A DNA stretch of 64,000 nt from Bacteroidota bacterium (GTDB lineage: Bacteria; Bacteroidota; Bacteroidia; Chitinophagales; Chitinophagaceae), in NCBI GenBank assembly GCA_016183765.1, contig JACPEA010000011.1, positions 558,001 through 622,000 of the forward strand, read 5' to 3'. Position 1 is the stretch's first letter, and each line of letters begins with the position of its first letter. A program made the translations under genes and the position numbers. The notes under the pieces are model-generated. The model searched no databases. It was given only the letters and a program-made list of their open reading frames with translations, and was not told the origin of the DNA. Below, piece by piece: positions 53,086 through 61,086 of the stretch.

Positions 53086-53679
53086 ATGAACCGCTACTTC
53101 ATTATCTATAAACCTTACCTGGTACTATCACAATTTTCTGCGGCCGATGGAAAGAAAACCCTCGCTGATTTTTTTGATGTGCCCAAAGATGTATATCCTG
53201 TGGGGAGGCTTGATCATGACAGTGAAGGCCTGTTACTGTTGACCAACGACAGGTCTCTGAACCATCGTTTGCTTGATCCCCGTTTTGCCCATGAAAGAGA
53301 GTATTGGGTTCAGGTAGATGGCGCCATCAGCGTTGTGGCCATCAGCGAATTGGAGAAAGGTGTTACGATCAATGTGGATGGCAAATTACACCATACGGCT
53401 TCCTGTAAAGTGTCTGCATTTCCCGTAGATCCCATGGTGCCCGATCGTCATCCGCCCATCCGCTTCCGTAAAGAGATACCTGCACCCTGGATCCGGATGA
53501 TTTTGACAGAAGGTAAAAACAGGCAGGTGAGAAAGATGACGGCTAAAGTAGGATTCCCTACTTTGCGCCTGATCCGTTACCGGATAGAGGGGCTTTCACT
53601 GGGTACCTTAGAGCCGGGTGATATGCTTGAACTTAGCCGGGAAGAAGTTTACCAACAACTGTTCCATGACAGAAAATAA
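53086..53679 (+). CDS. RNA pseudouridine synthase, RsuA/RluE type
   Basis: 197 residues. The catalytic aspartate is D43 in VGRLDHDSEGLLLLTND. The start RYFIIYKPYLVLSQF and the later EGKNRQVRKMTAKVGFPTLRLIR are typical of the RluE/RsuA branch without an S4 domain. It isomerises uridine in rRNA. The leader contains a full terminator ending at the start codon, so expression may be regulated by attenuation. Its 3' end overlaps the GNAT gene by 14 bp. Confidence 0.93.
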   Translation: MNRYFIIYKPYLVLSQFSAADGKKTLADFFDVPKDVYPVGRLDHDSEGLLLLTNDRSLNHRLLDPRFAHEREYWVQVDGAISVVAISELEKGVTINVDGKLHHTASCKVSAFPVDPMVPDRHPPIRFRKEIPAPWIRMILTEGKNRQVRKMTAKVGFPTLRLIRYRIEGLSLGTLEPGDMLELSREEVYQQLFHDRK

Positions 53680-54130
53680 CAACAACCGCATCACCGCTTA
53701 CGAAATCAGTACCGATCATAACAGGTTGCAGGTTGGCCTGATTCACCAATACCTATCGCAGGATTCCTATTGGGCACTAAATATTCCGCTTACAGTTGTG
53801 GAACGTTCGCTGCAACATTCATTATGTTTTGGCGTTTATGGTCCGGACGGTCAGGTGGGTTTTGCCCGTGTGATCACCGACAGGGCCACATTTGCTTACC
53901 TGGCCGATGTGTTCATTCTGCCCGGCCACAGGGGCAAAGGCTTGTCCAAACAACTCATGCAAGCCATTCATGAACATCCCGACCTCCAACAGCTTCGCCG
54001 CTGGGTGCTCTTTACGCGCGATGCGCATGGCCTGTACACCCAGTTCGGCTGGACCCCTGTTCCGGAAGACATGTTGCCCAGGATGATGCAACTGCATAAC
54101 CCGGACGTATACGAAAAGAGGAACAAATAA
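53666..54130 (+). CDS. GNAT-family N-acetyltransferase
   Basis: 154 residues from the ATG at 53666 (MTENNNNRITAYEIS), which lies inside the end of the pseudouridine synthase gene in another frame. The GNAT core is visible: VGFARVITDRATFAYLADVF (strands 2-4), then the acetyl-CoA loop PGHRGKGLSKQLM, and LYTQFGWTPV near the end. The target amine is unknown. The overlap implies coupling with the rRNA-modifying enzyme. Confidence 0.88.
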   Translation: MTENNNNRITAYEISTDHNRLQVGLIHQYLSQDSYWALNIPLTVVERSLQHSLCFGVYGPDGQVGFARVITDRATFAYLADVFILPGHRGKGLSKQLMQAIHEHPDLQQLRRWVLFTRDAHGLYTQFGWTPVPEDMLPRMMQLHNPDVYEKRNK

Positions 54131-54303
54131 ACCGCGGGCCTAAATAAGCTTGCCCTATCTCCCACCCATCTGTTCCTTGCCTGCCGTCAGGCAGCTTCCT
54201 CTGTTCCATTGACGAATTAGCACATTTACGAATTGGTCATAGCATTCATCATTCCTCTGTTCCTTGTTCGTCATTCCCTTGTTCTATTTTCCCCTCCCGC
54301 CCG
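54131..54303. repeat. Intergenic region with short pyrimidine-rich repeats
   Basis: Contains CTGTTCC three times, CTTGCCTGCCGTCAGGCAG (a small palindrome), ACGAATTAGCACATTTACGAATT (two ACGAATT copies, given here at 54211-54233) and ATTCATCATTCC. It has no gene. It seems a different low-complexity family from the TGA heptads. Confidence 0.5.
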
Positions 54304-54311
54304 TATCTTTG
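54304..54311 (+). promoter_or_regulatory. Minus-7 box of lysS
   Basis: TATCTTTG, 19 bp before the lysS ATG at 54331. Confidence 0.6.
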
Positions 54312-54330
54312 CTGCTTTCAAAAAGTATGT

Positions 54331-55857
54331 ATGAGTCAAACACATTTGTCTGAACAGGAATTGATCCGCCGTGAGAAACTGGTTAAACTGCAGGAAGCGG
54401 GTATCGATCCATTTCCGGCCCCTTTGTATCCTGTAAGCCATTTTTCAACCGATATCAAGGATCAGTATACCGAAGAGACCAGGGAACAGTTTGCTGCCGT
54501 TTGCGTGGCAGGCCGTATCATGAGCATCAATGATAAGGGTAAAGTGTTTTTTATCAAGATACAGGATAGCAAGGGCATCATTCAGCTGTATGTGAAAAGG
54601 GATGATCTCTGCCCCGGAGAAGACAAATCCTTTTGGGATACTGTAGTAAAACACGGACTTGATCTCGGAGATATCATCGGGGTTACCGGTTTTGCGTTCA
54701 TTACCAAAACAGGGGAAACCTCTATTCATGTGCAAACGCTGACCCTGCTTGCCAAATCGTTGAAGCCATTGCCGGTGATCAAAAGAGATGAGGAGGGGAA
54801 TGTGTTCGATGCGGTAACCGATCCCGAGTTCCGCTACCGCCAGCGCTATGCCGACCTGATCATTAACCCCGATGTAAAAGATACTTTTGTAAAACGCACC
54901 AAACTCATCAATACCATCCGCGAATTTTTGAACAGCCAGGGTGCGCTGGAAGTGGATACGCCTGTGTTGCAGGCTATCCCCGGTGGCGCCGCCGCCCGTC
55001 CGTTCATTACGCACCACAATGCATTGGATGTTCCTTTTTACCTGCGTATTGCCAATGAGCTGTACCTGAAGCGACTGATCGTGGGCGGGTTTGACTGGGT
55101 ATATGAATTCAGCCGGAATTTCCGCAATGAAGGTATGGACAGAACCCATAACCCCGAATTCACCGTATTGGAATGGTATACAGCATACAAGGATTATTTC
55201 TGGATGATGGAGACCACCGAGCAGTTGTTCGAGAAAATTGCCATTGCCCTGCATGGGACCACAGATGTACCACTGGGGGATAAGGTCATCAACTTTAAAG
55301 CGCCGTTCAAACGTATCAGCATTCATGACGCCATTAAGGAGAATACAGGTATTGATGTCAGCGGGATGGATGAAGCCGGTCTGCGCGAGGTTTGCAAGCA
55401 ACTCAAAATAGATGTGCCCGGCAATATCGGCAAGGGTAAATTGATCGATGAGATATTTGGCGCTACCAGCGAACATACTTATGTACAGCCAACGTTCATC
55501 ATCGACTATCCTGTTGAGATGAGCCCGCTCACCAAAAAACACCGCAGCAAACCCGGACTGGTAGAGCGCTTTGAACTGATGGTGAACGGAAAAGAGATTG
55601 CTAATGCTTATAGCGAGTTGAACGATCCGATCGATCAGCGTGAACGTTTTGAAGAACAGGCCAGGCTGATGGAAAGGGGGGATGATGAAGCCATGTTCAT
55701 CGACCATGATTTCCTGCGTGCACTGGAATATGGCATGCCGCCAACTTCCGGTATCGGTATTGGTATTGACAGGTTATGTATGATGATGACCAACCAGGTA
55801 TCTATCCAGGATGTACTGCTCTTCCCGCAGATGCGCCCGGAGAAGCTGGATCAGTAA
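54331..55857 (+). CDS. lysS: Lysyl-tRNA synthetase, class II
   Basis: 508 residues. An N-terminal OB-fold anticodon domain (about 55-150) precedes the class II core. Motif 1 is around FLNSQGALEVDTPVLQ, motif 2 RNFRNEGMDRTHNPEFTVLE, and motif 3 MPPTSGIGIGIDRL. The lysine-site sequences EMSPLTKKHR and NGKEIANAYSELNDP are specific for LysS. It charges tRNA-Lys. No leader peptide comparable to that of cysS is possible because the leader is only about 14 nt. Followed by a strong terminator. Confidence 0.97.
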   Translation: MSQTHLSEQELIRREKLVKLQEAGIDPFPAPLYPVSHFSTDIKDQYTEETREQFAAVCVAGRIMSINDKGKVFFIKIQDSKGIIQLYVKRDDLCPGEDKSFWDTVVKHGLDLGDIIGVTGFAFITKTGETSIHVQTLTLLAKSLKPLPVIKRDEEGNVFDAVTDPEFRYRQRYADLIINPDVKDTFVKRTKLINTIREFLNSQGALEVDTPVLQAIPGGAAARPFITHHNALDVPFYLRIANELYLKRLIVGGFDWVYEFSRNFRNEGMDRTHNPEFTVLEWYTAYKDYFWMMETTEQLFEKIAIALHGTTDVPLGDKVINFKAPFKRISIHDAIKENTGIDVSGMDEAGLREVCKQLKIDVPGNIGKGKLIDEIFGATSEHTYVQPTFIIDYPVEMSPLTKKHRSKPGLVERFELMVNGKEIANAYSELNDPIDQRERFEEQARLMERGDDEAMFIDHDFLRALEYGMPPTSGIGIGIDRLCMMMTNQVSIQDVLLFPQMRPEKLDQ

Positions 55858-55878
55858 TAACCACGCTTAACTGAATTG

Positions 55879-55926
55879 TCCATAGATGCTCCCTGATACA
55901 AGGGTCAGCCTCTATGGACTTTTTTT
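55879..55926 (+). terminator. Intrinsic terminator of lysS
   Basis: GTCCATAGA pairs with TCTATGGAC, with a partly paired interior, followed by TTTTTTT. Confidence 0.92.
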
Positions 55927-55958
55927 GTAGATTGCCACACCAAAACTCCCTGCTGCCA

Positions 55959-57200
55959 ATGAAATATCTAAAGGTTCTCTATGTACAGGTTATTATTGGA
56001 ATTATTTTGGGGGTTATTACCGGCTGGCTGTTTCCCGCATTTGCACCTACTGCTAAACTGATCAGCGAGTCGTTCATCAATATGATCAAGATGGTGATCA
56101 CCCCGGTGATCTTCCTGACCATCGTACTCGGTATTGCCGGAGCCGGCAACCTGAAAAAAGTAGGCAGGGTAGGTGGTAAAGGGCTGATCTATTTTGAAGT
56201 GGTCACTACTTTTGCCCTGATCATTGGCCTGGTGGTGGCCAATGCGTTGAAACCCGGGGTGGGCATTGCCACCAACCACCTTCCCAAAGAAAACCTCGAC
56301 AAGTATACTTCTGCCGCCAAGGAGATGAACTGGGGTGAGTTCTTTTCGCATATCATTCCCACCAATATCATTGACTCCTTTGCCAGGGGCGACCTGCTGC
56401 AGGTGCTTTTCTTCGGTGTATTGTTCAGTGTGGCCATCACCAGGATGGGAAGCGGCGGCACCAAACTGATATCTGTATTCGAGAACCTGAACAAGGCTTT
56501 TTTCAATGTGATCCATATTGTGATGAAGTTCAGTCCTGTCGGCGCTTTTGGCGGTATGGCCTATACCATTGGTAAATTCGGGTTTGGCAGCCTGGTATTG
56601 TTGGGTAACCTGCTGCTGTCGTATTATGTAACATCGTTCCTGTTCATTTTTGTGGTACTGAACCTGATTGGCCGCTATTATGGATTTAATGTGTGGAAAT
56701 TGCTGGTGTACATCAAGGAGGAGCTCCTGATTGTGCTGGGCGCCAGCAGCAGCGAAGCGGTATTACCCAACCTGATGGAGAAACTGGAAGCCGCAGGTTG
56801 CGAAAGATCCGTAGTGGGTCTGATCATTCCCACCGGCTACAGTTTTAACCTCGATGGAACCACCATCTACCTGAGTATGGCCACCATCTTCCTGGCACAG
56901 GTATTCGATATCAATCTTACGCTGGCACAACAGCTGACCATTATCGGGGTGTTGCTGGTCACCAGTAAAGGAGCCGCCGGCGTAACCGGTAGTGGGTTCA
57001 TTGTTCTTACCTCCACGCTTACGATCTTGAAAGTGATACCGCTGGAGGGACTGGCACTCCTGATCGGGGTAGACCGTTTCATGAGTGAAGGAAGGGCCCT
57101 GACCAATATGATCGGTAATACCATTGCCACGGTGATCATCGCCAAAAGCGAAAAAGCGATCGATATGACCAAGTATAAGCGGGTGGTGGAAGGAAGGTGA
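55959..57200 (+). CDS. Dicarboxylate/amino acid:cation symporter (DAACS family)
   Basis: 413 residues from the ATG at 55959 (MKYLKVLYVQVIIGIILGV); the open frame upstream overlaps the lysS terminator. Eight membrane segments and two re-entrant hairpins of the glutamate-transporter fold. The first hairpin has ASSSEAVLPNL, helix 7 has GYSFNLDGTTIYLS, and the second hairpin has TSKGAAGVTGSGFI. The NMIGNT stretch of helix 8 completes the set. It imports C4-dicarboxylates or glutamate/aspartate with Na+ or H+. The stop TGA is the first triplet of the heptad array. Confidence 0.94.
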   Translation: MKYLKVLYVQVIIGIILGVITGWLFPAFAPTAKLISESFINMIKMVITPVIFLTIVLGIAGAGNLKKVGRVGGKGLIYFEVVTTFALIIGLVVANALKPGVGIATNHLPKENLDKYTSAAKEMNWGEFFSHIIPTNIIDSFARGDLLQVLFFGVLFSVAITRMGSGGTKLISVFENLNKAFFNVIHIVMKFSPVGAFGGMAYTIGKFGFGSLVLLGNLLLSYYVTSFLFIFVVLNLIGRYYGFNVWKLLVYIKEELLIVLGASSSEAVLPNLMEKLEAAGCERSVVGLIIPTGYSFNLDGTTIYLSMATIFLAQVFDINLTLAQQLTIIGVLLVTSKGAAGVTGSGFIVLTSTLTILKVIPLEGLALLIGVDRFMSEGRALTNMIGNTIATVIIAKSEKAIDMTKYKRVVEGR

Positions 57201-57327
57201 ATCGTGAGTCGTGAGTCGTGAATCGTGAATCGTGAATCGTGAATCGTGAATCGTGAATCGTGAATCGTGAAATATCTAAGAATGTAAGATACTCACCATT
57301 CACCAATGACGATTCACGACTCACGTC
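57198..57327. repeat. Heptad inverted array, locus D (between convergent genes)
   Basis: Left arm 57198-57269 is the purest in the window: about ten consecutive GTGAATC or GTGAGTC units. The right arm is shorter: CACCATTCACCAATGACGAT then TCACGACTCACG (57293-57325). The dicarboxylate symporter stop codon is its first TGA, and the opposing amidohydrolase stop is about 10 bp beyond the right arm. Confidence 0.88.
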
Positions 57328-57334
57328 TGCTTAT

Positions 57335-58783
57335 TCAATCCCGATAATTCAATGCGGGTTTTCTGTCGCCGAGGAGGGCTTTGTATTGGTAATCTCCTCT
57401 GGATTGTTTGAATTCTTCTTTGGCTTTGGTGATCAACGCGGCATCTGTGAACAGGTCGATGGCCGTTAGTGCCATGGTCTTTGCTGCTACCATCATGCCT
57501 TTGGCGCCGATATCTGTTCCGTTACAGGCTACGGCCTGCCAGCTATGGGCGGCTGTGCCGGGTATCCAGGTGGCCGCTTCCAGGCCAACGGTGGGTACGG
57601 CATAACTTACATCACCTACATCGGTTGAACCGCCACCGGCATCGATTACCGGCTTCAGCGGGGTGATGGTGGCTGCTCTCTCAATTGCCGGCGACTGGTA
57701 AGAGAAAGAAGACTGTATTTTCTTACCGAACTCGATCTCAGAAGCGGTATAATTCACCCCGCCAACTTTCTGCAGGTTCTGCTGCATGGCTTCGGCCAGT
57801 GTACGGTTGATGAGCAGATCGTGCGTGCCGCCAATGATCTCGTATTCCACTTTGGTGTCTGTGCCCATGGCTGCACCCTTGGCAGCTTTGGTGAGCCTGT
57901 CGAACACGCTGACTACCCACTCCCTTTTCGGGTGACGCACATAATAGAACACTTCTGCAAAATCGGGTACCACATTTGGCGCTTTGCCACCCTGCGTGAT
58001 CACATAGTGGATACGGGTTTCCTGCGGCACATGCTCACGCATCATATTTGCCATATGATCCATGGCTTCCACACCATCCAGTGCGGAACGGCCTTTTTCC
58101 GGGGCCATGGATGCATGGGCGGATAAACCATAGAAACGGAACTTGGCCGATGTGTTGGCAAGGGCGCTTGTCATGGTAACGGCATTCACATCAGAAGGAT
58201 GCCAGTGTACAGCTACATCCACGTCTTTGAACAATCCTGCACGGACCATATATACTTTGCCGCTGCCCCCCTCTTCTGCAGGGCAACCATATACGCGGAT
58301 GGTACCATTCAGTTTTTTACTTTCGATCAGTTTCTTGATCTCGATACCGGCTGCAACAGAAGCTGTGCCGAACAGGTTATGGCCACAGCCATGTCCCGCA
58401 TCCACTCCTTTGATCGGTTGTTTGCCGGGAACTGCTTCCTGCGACAGGCCGGGTAAAGCATCGTATTCCGCCAGGATGGCGATCACCGGCTGACCACTGC
58501 CATAACTGGCCACAAAAGAAGTGGGAATATCGGCAACACCCGCCTGTACGGTAAAACCATTCGCCTGTAAAGTCTGTTGCAGCAGGGCCGAACTTTTCTG
58601 TTCCTTATAACCTACTTCGGCAAAGTTCCAGATCTGTAAGGCAATGTTTTTATAATCGTTGTACCCGGCATCTATGTTCGTAATGGTATTCTGTTTCAAC
58701 AGTGCAGTTGCACTGGGGCCTTTCTGGGCATATAATACAAGAGAGACTGCGCAAATGACAGTAGTGAGTAAGGTTTTTTTCAT
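57335..58783 (-). CDS. Exported M20D-type amidohydrolase
   Basis: 482 residues with a signal peptide (MKKTLLTTVICAVSLVLYAQ). The M20 catalytic region shows AILAEYDALPG, the metal-site DAGHGCGHNLFGTAS, CPAEEGGSGKVYMV, WHPSDVNAVT and GGSTDVGDVSYAVPT. A dimerisation domain is inserted at about 210-325. Relatives (AbgB, hippurate hydrolase and carboxypeptidases) hydrolyse N-acyl amino acids. This version is exported, so it probably scavenges amides in the periplasm. The substrate is unknown. Confidence 0.9.
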   Translation of the reverse strand: MKKTLLTTVICAVSLVLYAQKGPSATALLKQNTITNIDAGYNDYKNIALQIWNFAEVGYKEQKSSALLQQTLQANGFTVQAGVADIPTSFVASYGSGQPVIAILAEYDALPGLSQEAVPGKQPIKGVDAGHGCGHNLFGTASVAAGIEIKKLIESKKLNGTIRVYGCPAEEGGSGKVYMVRAGLFKDVDVAVHWHPSDVNAVTMTSALANTSAKFRFYGLSAHASMAPEKGRSALDGVEAMDHMANMMREHVPQETRIHYVITQGGKAPNVVPDFAEVFYYVRHPKREWVVSVFDRLTKAAKGAAMGTDTKVEYEIIGGTHDLLINRTLAEAMQQNLQKVGGVNYTASEIEFGKKIQSSFSYQSPAIERAATITPLKPVIDAGGGSTDVGDVSYAVPTVGLEAATWIPGTAAHSWQAVACNGTDIGAKGMMVAAKTMALTAIDLFTDAALITKAKEEFKQSRGDYQYKALLGDRKPALNYRD

Positions 58784-58800
58784 GCAGGTATTTTCAAAAA

Positions 58801-59619
58801 TTAAACAAACAGGTCACGGTAGAGTTCGGCGCCTGGTACCACAGAATAATTGCTCAGGTCTGTGATGCCTTCGGCAGCCATTACTTCTTCGTCAATAAAA
58901 GTATTGCCGGTGCATTGGGCAGCGGGTTTGCTGAGAATATAATATACACAATCGGCCAGTATATCGGGTGTACGGCTCATTTTGGCCAGCGCTTCACCCC
59001 CCAGCAGGTTTCTTACGGCTGCGGTATCGATGGTGGTCCTGGGCCATAAAGCGTTGGAAGCGATACCGGCGCCTTTTAGCTCAGCTGCCCAGCCCAGTGC
59101 CAGCATGCTCATGCTATATTTGGTAATGGTGTAGGCAATATGGCCTCCCATCCATTTGGGATCAAGGTTAACAGGAGGTGATAAAGTGATGATATGCGGA
59201 TTCTTTCCTTTGCGCAGATGCGGGATGCAGTATTTGCCCATTAAGAAAGTGCCGCGTACATTGATGCTCTGCATCAGGTCGAACCGTTTGGTTTCCGTCT
59301 GTTCGGTCGGGGCCAGCTGAATGGCCGAAGCGTTGTTGATGAGCACATCGATACCGCCAAAATGATCCACCGCTTTTTGTACAGCAGCCTGTACCTGTTC
59401 TTCCTGGCGGATATCAAGCTGTACCGCCAGCGCTTTTCCGCCCGCTGCTTCTACTTCTGCTGCAGCAGAAAAGATGGTGCCGCCCAGGCGGGGGTCTTCT
59501 TCCACGCTTTTGGCAGCGATCACAATATTGGCGCCTTCCCTGGCCAAACGTAAAGCCATGGCTTTACCGATACCGCGACTGGCACCGGTAATGAATATGG
59601 TTCTGTTCTGGAATGACAT
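58801..59619 (-). CDS. SDR-family oxidoreductase, HSDL2-like
   Basis: 272 residues from the ATG read from 59619 (MSFQNRTIFITGASRGIGKA); a GTG six codons upstream is also in frame. A classical SDR: TGASRGIG, NNASA, the serine in LSPPV and YTITK for the catalytic pair. The layout, with DPRLGGTIFSAAAEVEAAGG and NPHIITLSPPVNLDP, is that of the hydroxysteroid dehydrogenase-like 2 group, which is linked to lipid metabolism. The substrate is unknown. It precedes the amidohydrolase on the same strand in gene order (17 bp gap) and may share its message. Confidence 0.9.
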   Translation of the reverse strand: MSFQNRTIFITGASRGIGKAMALRLAREGANIVIAAKSVEEDPRLGGTIFSAAAEVEAAGGKALAVQLDIRQEEQVQAAVQKAVDHFGGIDVLINNASAIQLAPTEQTETKRFDLMQSINVRGTFLMGKYCIPHLRKGKNPHIITLSPPVNLDPKWMGGHIAYTITKYSMSMLALGWAAELKGAGIASNALWPRTTIDTAAVRNLLGGEALAKMSRTPDILADCVYYILSKPAAQCTGNTFIDEEVMAAEGITDLSNYSVVPGAELYRDLFV

Positions 59620-59657
59620 ATGCAACTGGTTAGACACCCAATTTCAGCAAAACCGGC

Positions 59658-60233
59658 TTACCAACCTAAGAAATCTTTGATCACCTGTTCCGTTTCGGCG
59701 CAGGCTTTGTCAAGATCCTCATTCAGGATGGTTTTGGTAAAATGATGGTTGAAAGACATTTCGTAGCTGGCTTTGTTTACCCTTGTTTCCAGGCTTTCGG
59801 GGGTTTCGGTACCCCGGGCTTCCAGCCTGCGCCTGAGTTCGGCCACTGATGGTGGTTGTATAAAGATAGACAGGCAATCGCCGGCAAACTGTTGCTGCAC
59901 ATGTATGGCGCCTTTTACGTCAATATCGAGCATGGGTACTTTGCCCCCGTTCCAGATGCGCTCCAGTTCGGTCTTTAGTGTGCCATAGTATTTGCCTTCG
60001 TATACCATTTCCCATTCAATGAACTCGTTGGCGTCTATTTTAGCCTTAAAATCAGGCACACTCAGGAAATGATATTCCACCCCGTCTTTTTCAGCGCCGC
60101 GCGGTGCACGGGTGGTGGCAGAAATTGAAAAAGACAAACGGGGATATTTACTGATCAGGTACCGGGTAATGGATGTTTTGCCGGAACCGGAGGGGGCGGT
60201 GAGTATGATCAGTTTGCCGTGCGTTGCAGACAT
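59658..60233 (-). CDS. gmk: Guanylate kinase
   Basis: 191 residues. P-loop APSGSGKT at 13-20, the GMP-binding SISATTRAPRGAEKDGVEYHF stretch and the LDIDVKGAIHVQQQF segment are present. It phosphorylates GMP in the cytosol. The gene to its left (SDR) is on the same strand, 38 bp away. Start MSATHGKLIILTAP is well supported. Length is typical. Confidence 0.96.
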   Translation of the reverse strand: MSATHGKLIILTAPSGSGKTSITRYLISKYPRLSFSISATTRAPRGAEKDGVEYHFLSVPDFKAKIDANEFIEWEMVYEGKYYGTLKTELERIWNGGKVPMLDIDVKGAIHVQQQFAGDCLSIFIQPPSVAELRRRLEARGTETPESLETRVNKASYEMSFNHHFTKTILNEDLDKACAETEQVIKDFLGW

Positions 60234-60261
60234 GCGATTGATTTGCGCAAAGAAACAATAT

Positions 60262-60443
60262 TATGGTGAATGGGCAATTGGTATTCGTGAAGCGTGAGTC
60301 GTGAGTCGTCAGTGGTGAGTAGGGAGTATTTGTGAATGGTCAATTGTGAATGGTGAATGAATCCATTGCCCATTCATAATTGAGCTTGCTTACCCCCTCT
60401 CTATTATATCCTTCCTACTCACTACTCACGATTCACGATTCAC
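60262..60443. repeat. Heptad inverted array, locus E (between genes on the minus strand)
   Basis: Left part: TTCGTGAAGCGTGAGTC, then GTGAGTCGTCAGTGGTGAGT, then AGGGAGTATTTGTGAATGGT and CAATTGTGAATGGTGAATG. Right part at about 60414-60443: TACTCACTACTCACGATTCACG repeated. Read on the minus strand the right arm begins with the nitroreductase stop TGA (60440-60442) and runs away from that gene. Confidence 0.83.
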
Positions 60444-61024
60444 GAATGCCAACTCACTTTTTCCTCCAGTGGTATCCTGCGCTGACCATCTTTGGCGGGT
60501 TCATCGGTATAACCGAGGAGGAGTAGTCCCATGATAACATCCTCTTCGCCAAGGCCCAGGTATGTTTTCATGGATGGCTCATGTGTCATGCCACCGGTAC
60601 TCCATAAAGCGGCGATACCCAGTGATGCGGTACCGAGCAGGATGTTCTGCATGGCGGCGCTTACCGCGGCGATCTCTTCGAGTGCGGGAATGCTGTTGTG
60701 GAGGGTCCGTTTCATATACACGACAATGATGTGAGAGAGCTGGTCGCCCTGCTGTTGCAGCTTTTCATATTTGGCATGTGTGAACTTCTCCGGATCGGTA
60801 CCATTTCTGTACAGTTCGGCATGATCCCGGCAAAATTTTTTAACAGATTCCTGTTCATACACAATAAAACGCCAGGGTTCTGTACGGCCATGTGTAGGCG
60901 CCCAGTCGGCAAGGATCAGCAAGCGTTGGATAAGTGTATTGTCTATCTTTTTTCCATTCATGTCAGAAGGTTTTACACTTCTTCTATGCTGGATGATGCT
61001 TTGTAGGGTTTCAAATGTGTTCAT
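60440..61024 (-). CDS. Nitroreductase-family FMN oxidoreductase
   Basis: 194 residues. The N-terminal FMN-binding stretch is HRRSVKPSDM, followed by WAPTHGRTEPWRFIVYE. The middle AAVSAAMQNILLGTASLGI and the later GLGEEDVIMGLLLLGY complete the fold. It reduces nitro compounds or quinones with NAD(P)H; the natural substrate is usually unknown. The stop codon lies in the heptad array. It is probably monocistronic. Confidence 0.92.
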   Translation of the reverse strand: MNTFETLQSIIQHRRSVKPSDMNGKKIDNTLIQRLLILADWAPTHGRTEPWRFIVYEQESVKKFCRDHAELYRNGTDPEKFTHAKYEKLQQQGDQLSHIIVVYMKRTLHNSIPALEEIAAVSAAMQNILLGTASLGIAALWSTGGMTHEPSMKTYLGLGEEDVIMGLLLLGYTDEPAKDGQRRIPLEEKVSWHS

Positions 61025-61086
61025 GCTGCAAAAGTAGAATCTTCTGCAGGGAATTAATAGCGAAATGCGGTTTGTTTTGCCAGGCT

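Noticed and set aside
54331..54345. Lysine-rich leader for lysS by analogy with cysS
   Set aside because: The minus-7 box leaves only about 14 nt before the ATG, too little for a leader peptide.
57136..57324. Minus-strand open frame encoding repeated HDSRF peptides in locus D
   Set aside because: It is the stop-free complement of the TGA heptads. It has no signal, promoter or family likeness; the peptide repeat is only an effect of the DNA period.
4936..60443. Heptad arrays as CRISPR
   Set aside because: The units are 7 nt with no unique spacers and no cas genes; the arms are inverted rather than repeated in one direction.
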